The notes beneath the pieces were generated by a model, which worked only from the letters and a program-made list of their open reading frames with translations, did no database searches and was not told the origin of the DNA. The position numbers and the translations under genes are program-made. This document shows, piece by piece, positions 33,411 to 44,613 of a DNA stretch of 64,000 nucleotides. Within the stretch, counting starts at the first letter, position 1, and every line of letters begins with the position of its first letter. Source of the DNA: Pelagibacterales bacterium SAG-MED28 (GTDB lineage: Bacteria > Pseudomonadota > Alphaproteobacteria > Pelagibacterales > Pelagibacteraceae); contig JACWDY010000001.1 of assembly GCA_014653835.1 (NCBI GenBank), positions 1 through 64,000 of the forward strand. The letters are read 5' to 3'.

Positions 33411-34711
33411 AATTATGTATGATAGGTACTGGTTATGTCGGTTTAGTAAGTGGCACTTGTTTTGCTGATATTGGAAACCAGGTTTATTGTGTAGACAAAG
33501 ATAAAAGTAAAATTGATAAACTTAATTCAGGAGTTTCTCCAATTTATGAACCAGGTTTAGATGAATTAATCAAAAAAAACTATGATGCTAATCGTTTAAT
33601 TTTTACTACTAATACAAAAAAAGCTATCAACTCCTCTGATTTAATATTTATCTGTGTGGGAACTCCAACAAAGAAAGGATCATTAAAAGTTGATTTATCT
33701 TTTGTTTATAAATGTGCGAAAGAAATACTAAAACATACAAAAAAAAAGAAGATAATTATAACCAAATCTACTGTTCCAGTAGGAACCGGTGATGAAATTG
33801 AAAAAATTATAAAAAAAAAGAAAAAATTATTTAGCGTTATCTCAAATCCTGAATTCTTAAGAGAGGGTGAGGCTATTAGAGATTTTAGATTTCCAGATCG
33901 TATAGTCATAGGATCTAATAATAAAAATGAATTTAAAACGATGAGAAAATTATACTCCCCTTTGATCAGCAAAGGAGCAAAATTTTTCACAACATCAAGA
34001 AAAGGGGCTGAATTAATTAAATATGCTTCAAATGCTTTTCTAGCAACAAAAATTACTTTTATAAATGAACTTGCAAATTTATGTGAAAAAACCGGTATTA
34101 ATGTTGAAGATATATCTTTAGGAATAGGTACTGACACTAGAATTGGCAGTAGATTTTTGCGTGCAGGTCCTGCTTACGGCGGTTCTTGTTTTCCAAAGGA
34201 TACAAAAGGTTTAGTTTCAGCAGCTGAAAAATATAAAACAAATTTATCAATTGTTAAATCTGTAATTAATTCAAATCACAGAAGAGCAAGTTTATTAACT
34301 GAACGTGTTCATAATATTTTAGGGAAGAATTTAAAAAATAAGAAAATTAGTATTTTAGGCGTTACATTTAAACCAAATACAGATGATATGAGAGACTCGA
34401 CTAGTTTAAAAATGATTCCCTATTATTGTAAAAATGGAGCAAAGGTTTCCTACTATGATCCTTCTGGAGAAAAAAAAGAATTTAAAAAGATTAAAAATTG
34501 TACATATAAAAAAAATATTAGAGAAAATTGTGTTGATGCAGATCTTATTATACTTCTTACTGAATGGGATGAATTCAAATCTATTGACTTTAAGAAAATA
34601 AATAAAAAAAAGAATTTAAAGATTTACGATTTAAGAAATTTATATATTCCTGAAGAGATGAAAAAAAATAAACTCCAGTATTATTCAATTGGTAGATCTA
34701 ATCTAAATTAG
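33407..34711 (+). CDS. ugd: UDP-glucose 6-dehydrogenase
   Basis: MKLCMIGTGYVGLVSGTCFADIG, PAYGGSCFPKDTKGL, FKPNTDDMRDSTSL. Confidence 0.96.
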   Translation: MKLCMIGTGYVGLVSGTCFADIGNQVYCVDKDKSKIDKLNSGVSPIYEPGLDELIKKNYDANRLIFTTNTKKAINSSDLIFICVGTPTKKGSLKVDLSFVYKCAKEILKHTKKKKIIITKSTVPVGTGDEIEKIIKKKKKLFSVISNPEFLREGEAIRDFRFPDRIVIGSNNKNEFKTMRKLYSPLISKGAKFFTTSRKGAELIKYASNAFLATKITFINELANLCEKTGINVEDISLGIGTDTRIGSRFLRAGPAYGGSCFPKDTKGLVSAAEKYKTNLSIVKSVINSNHRRASLLTERVHNILGKNLKNKKISILGVTFKPNTDDMRDSTSLKMIPYYCKNGAKVSYYDPSGEKKEFKKIKNCTYKKNIRENCVDADLIILLTEWDEFKSIDFKKINKKKNLKIYDLRNLYIPEEMKKNKLQYYSIGRSNLN

Positions 34712-35168
34712 TTTCAAATATTCCATCTACTTCAACAGCTACACCAAGAGGAAGACTATTTACACTCACGGCCGCTCTTGTATGCTCACCAATCTTACCC
34801 AATATTTTCGCTATAATATCTGATGCACCATTGATAACTTTAGGTTGGTCCTTAAATTCATCAGTAGAATTAACGTAGCCGGTTAACTTAATACATGCTT
34901 TTATTTTGCTTAAATCTCCATTACACGCCTTTTTGGCATGAGCGAGAAGACTCAAACCACATCTTTGAGCAGCATTATAACCTTGATCAAGCGTCAAATC
35001 TTTTCCTATTTTACCTTTTATAAGATTTGTATTTTGATCAATTGAAATTTGCCCAGATATGAAAAGTAAATTACCAACACTTTTAGTAGCCACGTAAGCT
35101 CCAACTGGAGATTTTGGTTCTGGTAATTTAATATTTAATTCTTTAAGTTTACTCTCTATTAAACTCAT
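34698..35168 (-). CDS. RidA/YjgF-family protein
   Basis: LFISGQISID..., ARAAVSVNSLPLGVAVEVDGIFE. Confidence 0.88.
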   Translation of the reverse strand: MSLIESKLKELNIKLPEPKSPVGAYVATKSVGNLLFISGQISIDQNTNLIKGKIGKDLTLDQGYNAAQRCGLSLLAHAKKACNGDLSKIKACIKLTGYVNSTDEFKDQPKVINGASDIIAKILGKIGEHTRAAVSVNSLPLGVAVEVDGIFETNLD

Positions 35169-35377
35169 TTATTTAACTTTTTTTTAATCCAATCAGTTAA
35201 TTTTGAATCTGTGTTAAGCTTCAAAGACTTTTTACCTTTTTTGGCAACACATTTTGTATATTCAATAGAATCTTTACCAATCTTTTTGAACCCTGGTAAT
35301 TTTTTACATTCGACTTCAGCTGATAAATTTAATGAAGTGAACATTAATAATATTCCAATAAAGTATATTTGTTTCAT
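35165..35377 (-). CDS. Small predicted secreted protein of unknown function (70 aa)
   Basis: Signal-peptide-like N-terminus MKQIYFIGILLMFTSLNLSA; ATGA stop/start overlaps with topA and the RidA-family gene. Confidence 0.75.
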   Translation of the reverse strand: MKQIYFIGILLMFTSLNLSAEVECKKLPGFKKIGKDSIEYTKCVAKKGKKSLKLNTDSKLTDWIKKKLNK

Positions 35378-37947
35378 CTATTTTGTTTTTTTTTCCCTTT
35401 TTTTAATTTATCATATTCTCGTCTTTTCTCTATTAATATTAAAGCATCTTCCATTGTTAACTCAGTTGGATCTTTTTCCTCAGGAATTGTAGCATTCAGA
35501 GATTTATATTTTATATATGGTCCGTATTGACCTTTCATTATTCTAACAGGTTTTTTATCTTCAGGATGTTCACCTAAATCTTTAATTAATGATGATGAAA
35601 TTCTACCAGGTTTAGCATCTGCAATGAGAGTTATTGCTCTGTTTAGGCCTATTGAAAAAAGATCCTCGACGTTTTCGAGTCGAGCTGATTTATTTTCACA
35701 TTTTAAATAAGGACCAAACCTCCCCGAATTTAAAGTGATATCTTTTCCACTTTCAGGATGCTGACCTAAAACCTTAGGTAAAGAACAAAGAAATTTAGCT
35801 TTATCTAAGTCTACACTATCAACTTCAATACCCTTGGGAATTGAAACATTTTTTAAATGATCATTTTCATTTTTGTTCTTTTTCCTTTTTTTCTTTTTAA
35901 GCTCTAATTCCTCTTTTTCTTTTTCATATTGGAGATAAGGACCAAATCGTCCATTTTTTAAATATATATCTTTACCATTTAAATTTTGACCAAGTAATTT
36001 CGGTTCTGCCAAATTAAATTGAGCAGCTGCTTTGCTTTTTGATAGAGGTCTTGTAAATTTACATTCTGGATAATTCGAGCAACCAATGAATGCTCCACCT
36101 TTAAAACTATTTTTTAAACTTAACTCTCCATTAGAGCATAATTTACATTTTCTATCTATTCCATCTTTTTCATCACGATCAAATATTAAAGCTCCTAAAC
36201 TTTCATTAAGTAGATCTAAAACTTCCCTAGTTCTTTTCTCTTTAACTTCTCCAACATTTTGGTAAAAATCTTTCCAAAAATTATTAAGAACTTCAACCCA
36301 TTCTATTTTACCACTAGTTATTTCATCTAATTGATTTTCAAGATCTGCTGTAAAATTATAATCAACGTATTTAGAGAATAACTTTTCAAGAAAGGCTGAG
36401 ATTAATTTACCTCTATCAGTCGGATGAAATCGTTTACTCATCAGTTCAACGTAATTTCTAGTAGATAAAACTGTTATAATACTTGCATAAGTTGACGGTC
36501 TACCTATGCCTAATTCTTCCATTTTTTTTACCAAACTTGCCTCTGAAAATCGTGGTGGTGGGTCCGTAAAATGCTGTTCATCGATAAGTTTTAATACACT
36601 TATTTCCTCGCCTACTTTAACTTTTGGTAAAATATTTTTTGCGTCTTCATCTGTTTCTTGTGGCTGATAAACTTTTAAAAATCCATCAAACTTAATTATT
36701 GAACCACTCGCTCTAAAGTTAATCTTGTTATCCGCAGATGAAATAATTATTGTATTACGATCAAATTCAGCTGGGGTCATTTGAGATGAGAGTGCTCTAG
36801 ACCAAATTAATTCATAAAGTTTAAATTGATCGGCATTAACGTATTTTTTAATTTCGGTTGGTTTTCTTAAAATATTTGTAGGTCTAATTGCTTCGTGAGC
36901 CTCCTGAGCGTTTTTTGCTTTCTTTCCACTGTAATTATTTGCATTATCTGGTAAATATTTTTGACCATAATCATCAATTATAAATTTCCTAAAGTCATCA
37001 ATAGCTTCTTTTGAAATATTCGTACCATCTGTTCTCATATATGTAATTAAACCTGTGGTCTCACCCTCGATATCTATTCCTTGATATAGTCTCTGTGCAA
37101 TTTGCATAGTACGCGAAGCTCCAAATCCAAATCTGCCTGAAGCGGTTTGTTGTAAAGTTGATGTAGTAAAAGGAGCCAATGGATTTCTTCTGAATACTTT
37201 TGAACTTACATCCGAAATCTTAAATTTAGATTTGTTTATTGTATCTAATGCTTTATTTATTGTTTCTTTGTTTTTAAATGTAAATCTTTCAACTTTTTCT
37301 CCATTAAACAAACTTAATTTTGAAATAATATTTTTATTATCTTTATTCGTAAATTCAGATGCAAGAGTCCAGTATTCTTCAGGATTAAAAAGTTCAATTT
37401 CCTTCTCTCTTTCTGTGATTAATTTTAGTGCTACTGATTGAACTCTACCAGCAGATTTTGAACCAGGTAATTTAGTCCATAAAATTGGAGAAATATTAAA
37501 TCCAACAAGATAATCCAAAGCTCTTCTTGCTAAGTAAGCCTCTACTAAAGGAAGATGAATTTTTCTTGGGTTTTTTATTGCATCTAAAATTGCTTTTTTT
37601 GTAATTTCATTAAAAACAACTCTTTCTAAGTGTTTGTCTTTTAATAATTTCTTTTTTTCAAGAACTTCTTTAACATGCCAGGCTATAGCCTCTCCTTCTC
37701 GGTCTGGGTCAGTAGCAAGTATAATCTTTTTTGAGTCTTCAGCTGCATCAGTAATTTCTTTTAGATATTTTTTTGAAAAAGAATCTATTTCCCATAGCAT
37801 TTCAAATTTTTTTTCAGGATCTACAGATCCATTTTTTGAGGGAAGATCTCTAATGTGTCCGTAACTAGCTAAAACTAAATAATCTTTACCAAGATATTTA
37901 TTTATTGTTTTTGCTTTTGCAGGACTTTCAACAATTACTAAATTCAT
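35374..37947 (-). CDS. topA: DNA topoisomerase I
   Basis: NLVIVESPAKAKTINKYLG, TYMRTDGTNISKEAI, C-terminal Zn-finger-like repeats. Confidence 0.98.
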   Translation of the reverse strand: MNLVIVESPAKAKTINKYLGKDYLVLASYGHIRDLPSKNGSVDPEKKFEMLWEIDSFSKKYLKEITDAAEDSKKIILATDPDREGEAIAWHVKEVLEKKKLLKDKHLERVVFNEITKKAILDAIKNPRKIHLPLVEAYLARRALDYLVGFNISPILWTKLPGSKSAGRVQSVALKLITEREKEIELFNPEEYWTLASEFTNKDNKNIISKLSLFNGEKVERFTFKNKETINKALDTINKSKFKISDVSSKVFRRNPLAPFTTSTLQQTASGRFGFGASRTMQIAQRLYQGIDIEGETTGLITYMRTDGTNISKEAIDDFRKFIIDDYGQKYLPDNANNYSGKKAKNAQEAHEAIRPTNILRKPTEIKKYVNADQFKLYELIWSRALSSQMTPAEFDRNTIIISSADNKINFRASGSIIKFDGFLKVYQPQETDEDAKNILPKVKVGEEISVLKLIDEQHFTDPPPRFSEASLVKKMEELGIGRPSTYASIITVLSTRNYVELMSKRFHPTDRGKLISAFLEKLFSKYVDYNFTADLENQLDEITSGKIEWVEVLNNFWKDFYQNVGEVKEKRTREVLDLLNESLGALIFDRDEKDGIDRKCKLCSNGELSLKNSFKGGAFIGCSNYPECKFTRPLSKSKAAAQFNLAEPKLLGQNLNGKDIYLKNGRFGPYLQYEKEKEELELKKKKRKKNKNENDHLKNVSIPKGIEVDSVDLDKAKFLCSLPKVLGQHPESGKDITLNSGRFGPYLKCENKSARLENVEDLFSIGLNRAITLIADAKPGRISSSLIKDLGEHPEDKKPVRIMKGQYGPYIKYKSLNATIPEEKDPTELTMEDALILIEKRREYDKLKKGKKKQNR

Positions 37948-38021
37948 TATCTTATTTTATTTTCAAATAAAATAGATTTTGTCAATTTTTATATTTTAAA
38001 TGCAATATAGACGGGGATAAT

Positions 38022-38609
38022 TTAACGTTTAAAATTTATTTTACTCTCATTAGAGTTTTTAAGTCTAATTAAATTATCTTTGTGAGTATAAATAATAATT
38101 ATAAAAATAATAAATAAAAGATAAGTTTGTATTTCATTATCCATAAAAATTGAATAAATCCAAACTGACATGGATCCAATTATAGAAGACAAAGATGCGT
38201 ATCTAAAAATAACAGCAACTAGTAACCAAGTTAAACCAAAAATAATTCCTAGTGAAAAAGAAATTCCTAAAATAATACCAAGATAAGCTGCAACACCTTT
38301 TCCTCCTTTAAATTTTAACCACAACGGAAAAATATGTCCAATAAAACAAATCAGTGCAGATAAATAAATTAATTCACTAAAATATTTATGAGCAATAAAA
38401 ATAGCTATATATCCTTTGAGTACATCAAGAATTAATGTAGCAGCTGCTAATGATTTCTTTCCAGTTCTTAATACATTTGTAGTTCCAATATTACCAGAAC
38501 CAATATTTCTAATATCTTTTCCTAAAAAAAATTTTGTTATAATAAGTCCAAAAGGAACAGATCCTAATAAGTAAGAATAGATAAAAACATATGCAATATC
38601 TAAGTTCAT
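38022..38609 (-). CDS. plsY: Glycerol-3-phosphate acyltransferase PlsY
   Basis: YLLGSVPFGLIITK, IGSGNIGTTNVLRTG, KFKGGKGVAAYLG. Confidence 0.96.
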   Translation of the reverse strand: MNLDIAYVFIYSYLLGSVPFGLIITKFFLGKDIRNIGSGNIGTTNVLRTGKKSLAAATLILDVLKGYIAIFIAHKYFSELIYLSALICFIGHIFPLWLKFKGGKGVAAYLGIILGISFSLGIIFGLTWLLVAVIFRYASLSSIIGSMSVWIYSIFMDNEIQTYLLFIIFIIIIYTHKDNLIRLKNSNESKINFKR

Positions 38610-39898
38610 TATTGTTTGAACGCTAATTGACCATTCAAGTAAGTCATCAGAACTTTTCCTTGCAAATTTCTACCTTCAATAGCAGTGTTTTTAGATTTAG
38701 ATTTTAATTTACTTGCATCAACTTTCCAAGGAGCCTCTAGGTCGAAGATACAAATATCTCCATCTGAGCCTTTAGATAATGATCCTTTTTTAATTTTCAA
38801 AATTTTAGCAGGGTTTATGGTCAGCGCTTCGATGATTTTATTTATTGGTAGTGACTCATTGTGAAACATTTCTAAAGATAAAGGAAGTAATGTTTCAACA
38901 CCAATCGCTCCGGTTGCTGCCTGAGCAAAAGGTAACCTTTTACTTTCTTCATCTTCAGGCAAATGATCTGAAACTATCACGTCTATTAGTCCTTCTTTTA
39001 TACCCTTTACTAATGCCACTCTGTCTTCTTCTAATCTAAGTGGAGGAGATAGTTTTAAAAATGTTTTGAACTCACCTATATCATTTTCATTTAATGATAA
39101 ATTATTAATTGAAACTCCAACTGTAAATTTTTTTCCATTATTCTTATTTTTTTTTATTACCTCTAATGATTGTTTAGATGAAATTTGATTGATGTGGTAT
39201 CTGCAAGGGTATTCGCTTAATAATGTAAGATCTCTTTCAATAATAATCCTCTCTGCAATAGTCGACACACCTTCTAAACCTAGTCTCGTTGCTATCTCTC
39301 CATCATTTATACATGCATTTTTTGACAATTCGTAATCCTCAGCATGTTGCATGATTAAAACTCCTATGTCTGATGCGTAGTCCATTATTCTTGCCATTAA
39401 TTCTGTATTTTGAATGGTTTTATTAACATCACTAAATCCTATAATTCCTCTGCCAGATAACAAACCAAATTCAGTCATTAATTTACCCTCAGATTGCTTA
39501 GTTATTGAAGCACATGGAAATAGATTAACGCTCGCTTTATCTCTTCCTCTTCTAATAATAAAATCAACCATAGAGACGTTATCTATAAATGGTTTTGTAT
39601 TAGGCATAGTAACAATTGAAGTGACGCCTCCTGCTAATGCTGCATGACTTAAAGTTCGAAAATTTTCTTTGTATTCATAACCAGGCTCCCCAACAAAAGC
39701 CTTCATGTCTACTAAACCAGGAATTAAAATGTTTCCTTTAACGTCAATGATCTCTGCATCTGGACTTACATCTTTTTTTTTTGCGCTTTTACCTATAGCT
39801 TTTACTTTACCATTGTCATTTAAAATCAAAGATCCTTTTTCATCCATGTTTTGAGAGGGATCAATTATTCTTGCATTAATAAAAATTTTTTCTTTCAT
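38609..39898 (-). CDS. Dihydroorotase-family protein adjacent to pyrB; lacks HxH metal motif, possibly non-catalytic PyrC homologue
   Basis: Dihydroorotase-like architecture; ILIPGLVDMKAFVGEPG replaces the usual DxHxHxREPG-type motif. Confidence 0.9.
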   Translation of the reverse strand: MKEKIFINARIIDPSQNMDEKGSLILNDNGKVKAIGKSAKKKDVSPDAEIIDVKGNILIPGLVDMKAFVGEPGYEYKENFRTLSHAALAGGVTSIVTMPNTKPFIDNVSMVDFIIRRGRDKASVNLFPCASITKQSEGKLMTEFGLLSGRGIIGFSDVNKTIQNTELMARIMDYASDIGVLIMQHAEDYELSKNACINDGEIATRLGLEGVSTIAERIIIERDLTLLSEYPCRYHINQISSKQSLEVIKKNKNNGKKFTVGVSINNLSLNENDIGEFKTFLKLSPPLRLEEDRVALVKGIKEGLIDVIVSDHLPEDEESKRLPFAQAATGAIGVETLLPLSLEMFHNESLPINKIIEALTINPAKILKIKKGSLSKGSDGDICIFDLEAPWKVDASKLKSKSKNTAIEGRNLQGKVLMTYLNGQLAFKQ

Positions 39899-40852
39899 TT
39901 ATTTACAATATTTTTTTAAACATGCCATTCTTACAGCTACACCCAATTCAACTTGTTCCTTGACTAAACTTACATTTATATCGTCAGCTAATTTTGTATC
40001 TATTTCTACACCTCTATTCATTGGACCAGGATGCATAATTAATGCATCTTTTTTTGCATATTTTAATTTTTCAGGAGTCAAACCGTAAAACTCATAATAT
40101 TCTCTTCTTGAAGGCAAGAAAGATCCTTGCATCCTCTCATTTTGTAACCTTAACATCATAACGATATCACAACCATCAAGACCTTTTTTCATATCAGTAA
40201 AAGATTTTACACCCATTCTATTTATTGCTTTAGGCATCAAAGTTTTAGGAGCAATGACATTAACTTCAGCTCCCAACATATTCATTAAGTAAATATTAGA
40301 TCTTGCTACTCTTGAATGAAGTATGTCTCCACAGATAGCTATCTTTAAGCCTTCAATTTTTCCTATTCTATTAATTATTGTTAAAGCATCGAGTAGTGCT
40401 TGAGTAGGGTGTTCTCTTCTACCATCACCAGCATTAATAACTGCGCAATTTACTTTTTGAGATAATAAATTTGGCGCTCCTGAGTCTTGATGTCTAATTA
40501 CAATTAAGTCAGGGTGCATTGCATTTAGAGTCATCGCAGTGTCTATTAAAGTCTCGCCTTTTTTTAGTGCTGAATTGTCCATGTTCATAGACATTACGTC
40601 TGCACCCAATCTCTTTCCTGCTAAATCAAAAGAGCTTTGAGTTCTAGTCGATGGTTCAAAAAATAAATTTATTTGCGTTTTCCCTCTTAGAATATCTAAT
40701 TTTTTTGAGTCACTCCTATTTAATTTTATAAATTTTTTTGCTTCATCAAGAATTGATTTAGCTTCTAATATTGATAGATTTTGAATTCCAAGAAGGTGCT
40801 TAGGAGTGTTTCTAATAGCTGTATTGTTTTTCTTAACTGCCATTAAAATCAA
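39899..40852 (-). CDS. pyrB: Aspartate carbamoyltransferase catalytic subunit
   Basis: [37 protein letters not shown]. Confidence 0.97.
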   Translation of the reverse strand: MILMAVKKNNTAIRNTPKHLLGIQNLSILEAKSILDEAKKFIKLNRSDSKKLDILRGKTQINLFFEPSTRTQSSFDLAGKRLGADVMSMNMDNSALKKGETLIDTAMTLNAMHPDLIVIRHQDSGAPNLLSQKVNCAVINAGDGRREHPTQALLDALTIINRIGKIEGLKIAICGDILHSRVARSNIYLMNMLGAEVNVIAPKTLMPKAINRMGVKSFTDMKKGLDGCDIVMMLRLQNERMQGSFLPSRREYYEFYGLTPEKLKYAKKDALIMHPGPMNRGVEIDTKLADDINVSLVKEQVELGVAVRMACLKKYCK

Positions 40853-40886
40853 CTCTATAGGCGTTTTATAGTATCAGATCAAGTAA

Positions 40887-41342
40887 TTATTTAGTTAAAT
40901 AGTCCAATACTCCTTGTAGTATAAATTGAGCAGAATTCTGATCTAATTTGTTCACTTTTTTAGTCGTATTTGATGCCAAATCATTAGATAAATTGAAAGC
41001 TCCCTGACTAGACAATCTTTCATCCCATAACACGACATTTTCGGTAACATCTTTTGATAGATTTATTGCTAAATCTTTAGCTGATTGTGAGGAGTTGCTT
41101 GATGTTCCATCCATGTTAATAGGATTGCCTACCACAATACCTTTAATTTGATTTTCTTTAAAAATCTCAATTATTTCTTTAACAAAATCTGAATATTTAT
41201 TTTTAATAATTGTAGTGTAAGGAGTAGCAATAATTTTATTTTCGTCTGAAATTGCTATACCAACTCGTTTTCTACCAGGATCAATTCCCATTAACCTGGA
41301 CTTTTTATCAAGTTTTTTCTTAAAATCTTCAATATCAAGCAT
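40887..41342 (-). CDS. ruvX: YqgF/RuvX Holliday junction resolvase-like protein
   Basis: LMGIDPGRKRVGIAISDE, VVGNPINMDGT, WDERLSSQGA; internal ATG 41342 preferred over 41387. Confidence 0.9.
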   Translation of the reverse strand: MLDIEDFKKKLDKKSRLMGIDPGRKRVGIAISDENKIIATPYTTIIKNKYSDFVKEIIEIFKENQIKGIVVGNPINMDGTSSNSSQSAKDLAINLSKDVTENVVLWDERLSSQGAFNLSNDLASNTTKKVNKLDQNSAQFILQGVLDYLTK

Positions 41343-41396
41343 GATTGTGTTATATTTTTCTATATTAATTTCCTGTAAAATTAACATAATTCACTA

Positions 41397-41684
41397 ATGT
41401 CCATAGATAAAGATAAAATTAAACATGTTAGCAAACTCGCAAGAATTTCGGTAGATGAGAAGAAAATTGATGATTTGACTAAAGATCTTTCTTCAATTTT
41501 TAAATTTATCGAACAACTTAATGAATTAAACACAGACAAAGTAGAACCTCTTTCTTCCATATTAAATGAACCTTTGCGATCTAGAAAAGACGAAATTAAT
41601 GATGGAAAAATTAGAGATAAGATTTTAGAAAACTCGCCCAAAAAGAATGAAGAATTTTTCGTTGTACCCAAGGTTATTGAATAA
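41397..41684 (+). CDS. gatC: Asp/Glu-tRNA(Asn/Gln) amidotransferase subunit C
   Basis: [16 protein letters not shown]; followed by gatA. Confidence 0.94.
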   Translation: MSIDKDKIKHVSKLARISVDEKKIDDLTKDLSSIFKFIEQLNELNTDKVEPLSSILNEPLRSRKDEINDGKIRDKILENSPKKNEEFFVVPKVIE

Positions 41685-43144
41685 TGGCGGATTTAACAAA
41701 AAAAAGTTTAACTGAAATAGTAAGTTTAATTAAAAAAAAAGAAATTAAATCTGAAGAGGTTACAAATTTATTTATAAAAAATATTGAAAATGATAAAAAA
41801 TTAAATTCATTAATTACCAACTGTAATGAACATGCAGCAAAAAAAGCGAAAAATTTTGACAAAAATCCTAAATTTGACACTCTCTTACCAGGTATACCAA
41901 TAGCTGTTAAAGATTTATTTTGTACTAAAGGAGTGAAAACAACTGCTGGAAGCAAAATGTTAGATAATTTTATTCCTAACTATGAGTCTACAATCACAAA
42001 AAATTTATGGAATGAAGGAGCTTTTTTATTGGGAAAATTAAATTGTGATGAGTATGCAATGGGCTCATCTAATGAAACTAGTTTTTTTGGCAATGTAATG
42101 AATCCTGTTGCAGAAAATACTGTACCGGGAGGTTCCTCTGGAGGTTCAGCAAGTGCTTTAGCTGCCGATCTTACTCCAACTACTATTGGAACGGATACAG
42201 GGGGATCCATAAGACAACCAGCATCCTTTACTGGCACAGTAGGTTTAAAACCTACTTACGGGTTGTGCTCAAGATGGGGAATAGTAGCTTTTGCTTCATC
42301 ATTAGATCAGGCTGGTCCTATGACGAAAACTGTAGAAGATTGTGCATTGATGTTAGAAGCTATGGCTGGTTTTGATGAAAAAGATTCTACTTCTATTAAT
42401 AAAAAAAAAGAAAACTACTCAAAAAATTTAACAAGTAATATTAAAGGTTTAAAAATTGGAATACCAAAAGAATATAGGGTAGATGGCATGCCTAAGGAAA
42501 TAGATAAACTTTGGGAGAATGGAAAAAAAATATTAAAAGAGTCAGGTGCAGAAATTATTGATATTTCCTTGCCTAATACAAAATATGCATTGCCTACCTA
42601 TTATATAGTTGCACCAGCTGAGGCTTCTTCAAATTTAGCTAGGTACGACGGGGTCAAATATGGGTTTAGATCTAATAAAGGGACTAATTTGATAGAGATG
42701 TATGAAAACACTAGGTCTGAGGGTTTTGGAGATGAAGTAAAACGCAGAATTTTAATAGGCACATATGTTTTATCATCTGGTTATTATGACGCTTACTATA
42801 TTAAAGCTCAGAAAGTTAGACAATTAATAAAAGATGATTTTGATGATTCCTTTAAAAAAGTTGATGCCATTCTAACACCATCAACACCAAGTGCCGCTTT
42901 CAAAATAGGTGAAAAAAAAAATGATCCAATATCAATGTATTTAAATGATATATTTACTGTACCAGTAAATTTAGCAGGTATACCTGCAATATCAATCCCA
43001 GCAGGAACAGACAACAACAATTATCCACTTGGTTTACAGCTAATAGGCAAAACTTTAGATGAACAAAAACTTTTAAATATCGCTTTTGCAGCTGAAAAAA
43101 AAATAAATTTTAAACAAAATCTTAATAGATGGTGGGAAAAGTAA
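41684..43144 (+). CDS. gatA: Asp/Glu-tRNA(Asn/Gln) amidotransferase subunit A
   Basis: Amidase signature [36 protein letters not shown]. Confidence 0.98.
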   Translation: MADLTKKSLTEIVSLIKKKEIKSEEVTNLFIKNIENDKKLNSLITNCNEHAAKKAKNFDKNPKFDTLLPGIPIAVKDLFCTKGVKTTAGSKMLDNFIPNYESTITKNLWNEGAFLLGKLNCDEYAMGSSNETSFFGNVMNPVAENTVPGGSSGGSASALAADLTPTTIGTDTGGSIRQPASFTGTVGLKPTYGLCSRWGIVAFASSLDQAGPMTKTVEDCALMLEAMAGFDEKDSTSINKKKENYSKNLTSNIKGLKIGIPKEYRVDGMPKEIDKLWENGKKILKESGAEIIDISLPNTKYALPTYYIVAPAEASSNLARYDGVKYGFRSNKGTNLIEMYENTRSEGFGDEVKRRILIGTYVLSSGYYDAYYIKAQKVRQLIKDDFDDSFKKVDAILTPSTPSAAFKIGEKKNDPISMYLNDIFTVPVNLAGIPAISIPAGTDNNNYPLGLQLIGKTLDEQKLLNIAFAAEKKINFKQNLNRWWEK

Positions 43145-44613
43145 TGACTAAAGAAAAAAGAAAATATTTAATTGAAGGAGAAAAAGGGAAATGGGAAGTA
43201 GTTATTGGGTTAGAGGTCCATGCACAAGTATCCTCTAATTCCAAACTTTTTTCAGGATCTTCTACAAAATTTGGAGCTGAACCGAATACTCAAGTTAGTC
43301 TTGTTGATTCTGCTTTTCCTGGAATGTTACCTGTTATAAATGAATTTTGTATTCAACAAGCAATTAAAACAGGGCTAGGCTTAAATGCAAAAATTAATTC
43401 GTATTCAGTTTTTGATAGAAAAAATTATTTTTACGCTGATTTACCTCAGGGATATCAAATTTCTCAGTATAAAAATCCTATAGTAGGTGAAGGCAAAATT
43501 ACTTTAGACTTACCAAATGGCACAAAGACCATAGGTATTGAGAGACTACATCTAGAACAAGATGCGGGTAAAAGTATTCATGATCTAGATCCGAGCAATA
43601 CATATGTTGATCTAAATAGATCAGGTGTAGCACTTATGGAGATTGTGAGTAAACCAGATTTAAGCTCTCCAGATGAGGTAAACGCTTATATCAAAAAATT
43701 AAGATCAATAATGAGATACTTAGGAACTTGCGATGGAAACATGCAAGAGGGTTCATTAAGAGCTGACGTAAATGTTTCTGTTAGAAAAGAAGGTAATAAG
43801 GAATTAGGAACCAGATGTGAGATTAAAAATGTTAATTCTATAAAGTTTATGCAGATGGCTATTATTTATGAAGCTCAAAGACAGGTAGAACTTTTAGAGT
43901 CTGGAAAATCTATTGATCAAGAAACAAGATTATTTGATACTAAAAAAAATGAAACAAGATCCATGAGATCAAAAGAAGATGCTCACGACTATAGATATTT
44001 TCCTGATCCTGATTTGTTACCTTTAAACTTAGATAAAGAGCTCATTGAAAATATAAAGAAAAATTTACCTGAATTACCAGATCAAAAAAAAGAGAGATTT
44101 ATAAAGGACTATTCCCTAACTGCATATGAAGCTAATGTTTTGGTATCAGAAAAAGAAATATCATATTATTTTGAAGAAGTAGTAAAAACTTCAGATATCA
44201 AATTAGCAAAAAACTGGATTATGGGGGATCTATTTGCCTCATTAAATGAAAAAAATATCTCAATTTCTCAATCACCAGTTACAGCAAAAAAAATGGCACA
44301 ATTAGTAGACTCAATAAGTTCTGGAATTGTATCCGGAAGAACAGCCAAGGAAGTTTTTGAAATAATGAAAGAATCTGGTGAAGAACCCAGCAAAATTATA
44401 GAGAGTAAGGGATTGCAACAAAAAAGCGATCCAAAAGAGTTAGAACAAATTATAGAAAAAATACTCACTGAAAATAAAGACAAAGTCGAGCAGTATAAAT
44501 CTGGCAAAGACAAACTATTTGGTTTTTTTGTAGGTCAGGTTATGAAAATTTCAGGTGGTAAAGCCAATCCACAATTAGCAAATCAAATACTTAAAGACAA
44601 ATTAAAGAAATAA
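43144..44613 (+). CDS. gatB: Asp/Glu-tRNA(Asn/Gln) amidotransferase subunit B
   Basis: [45 protein letters not shown] overlap with gatA. Confidence 0.98.
   Translation: MTKEKRKYLIEGEKGKWEVVIGLEVHAQVSSNSKLFSGSSTKFGAEPNTQVSLVDSAFPGMLPVINEFCIQQAIKTGLGLNAKINSYSVFDRKNYFYADLPQGYQISQYKNPIVGEGKITLDLPNGTKTIGIERLHLEQDAGKSIHDLDPSNTYVDLNRSGVALMEIVSKPDLSSPDEVNAYIKKLRSIMRYLGTCDGNMQEGSLRADVNVSVRKEGNKELGTRCEIKNVNSIKFMQMAIIYEAQRQVELLESGKSIDQETRLFDTKKNETRSMRSKEDAHDYRYFPDPDLLPLNLDKELIENIKKNLPELPDQKKERFIKDYSLTAYEANVLVSEKEISYYFEEVVKTSDIKLAKNWIMGDLFASLNEKNISISQSPVTAKKMAQLVDSISSGIVSGRTAKEVFEIMKESGEEPSKIIESKGLQQKSDPKELEQIIEKILTENKDKVEQYKSGKDKLFGFFVGQVMKISGGKANPQLANQILKDKLKK

Noticed and set aside
35211-35492. Plus-strand 93-aa ORF opposite the small secreted protein and topA
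   Set aside because: Antisense frame; the minus-strand ORF has signal peptide and coupled start/stop architecture, so it is preferred.
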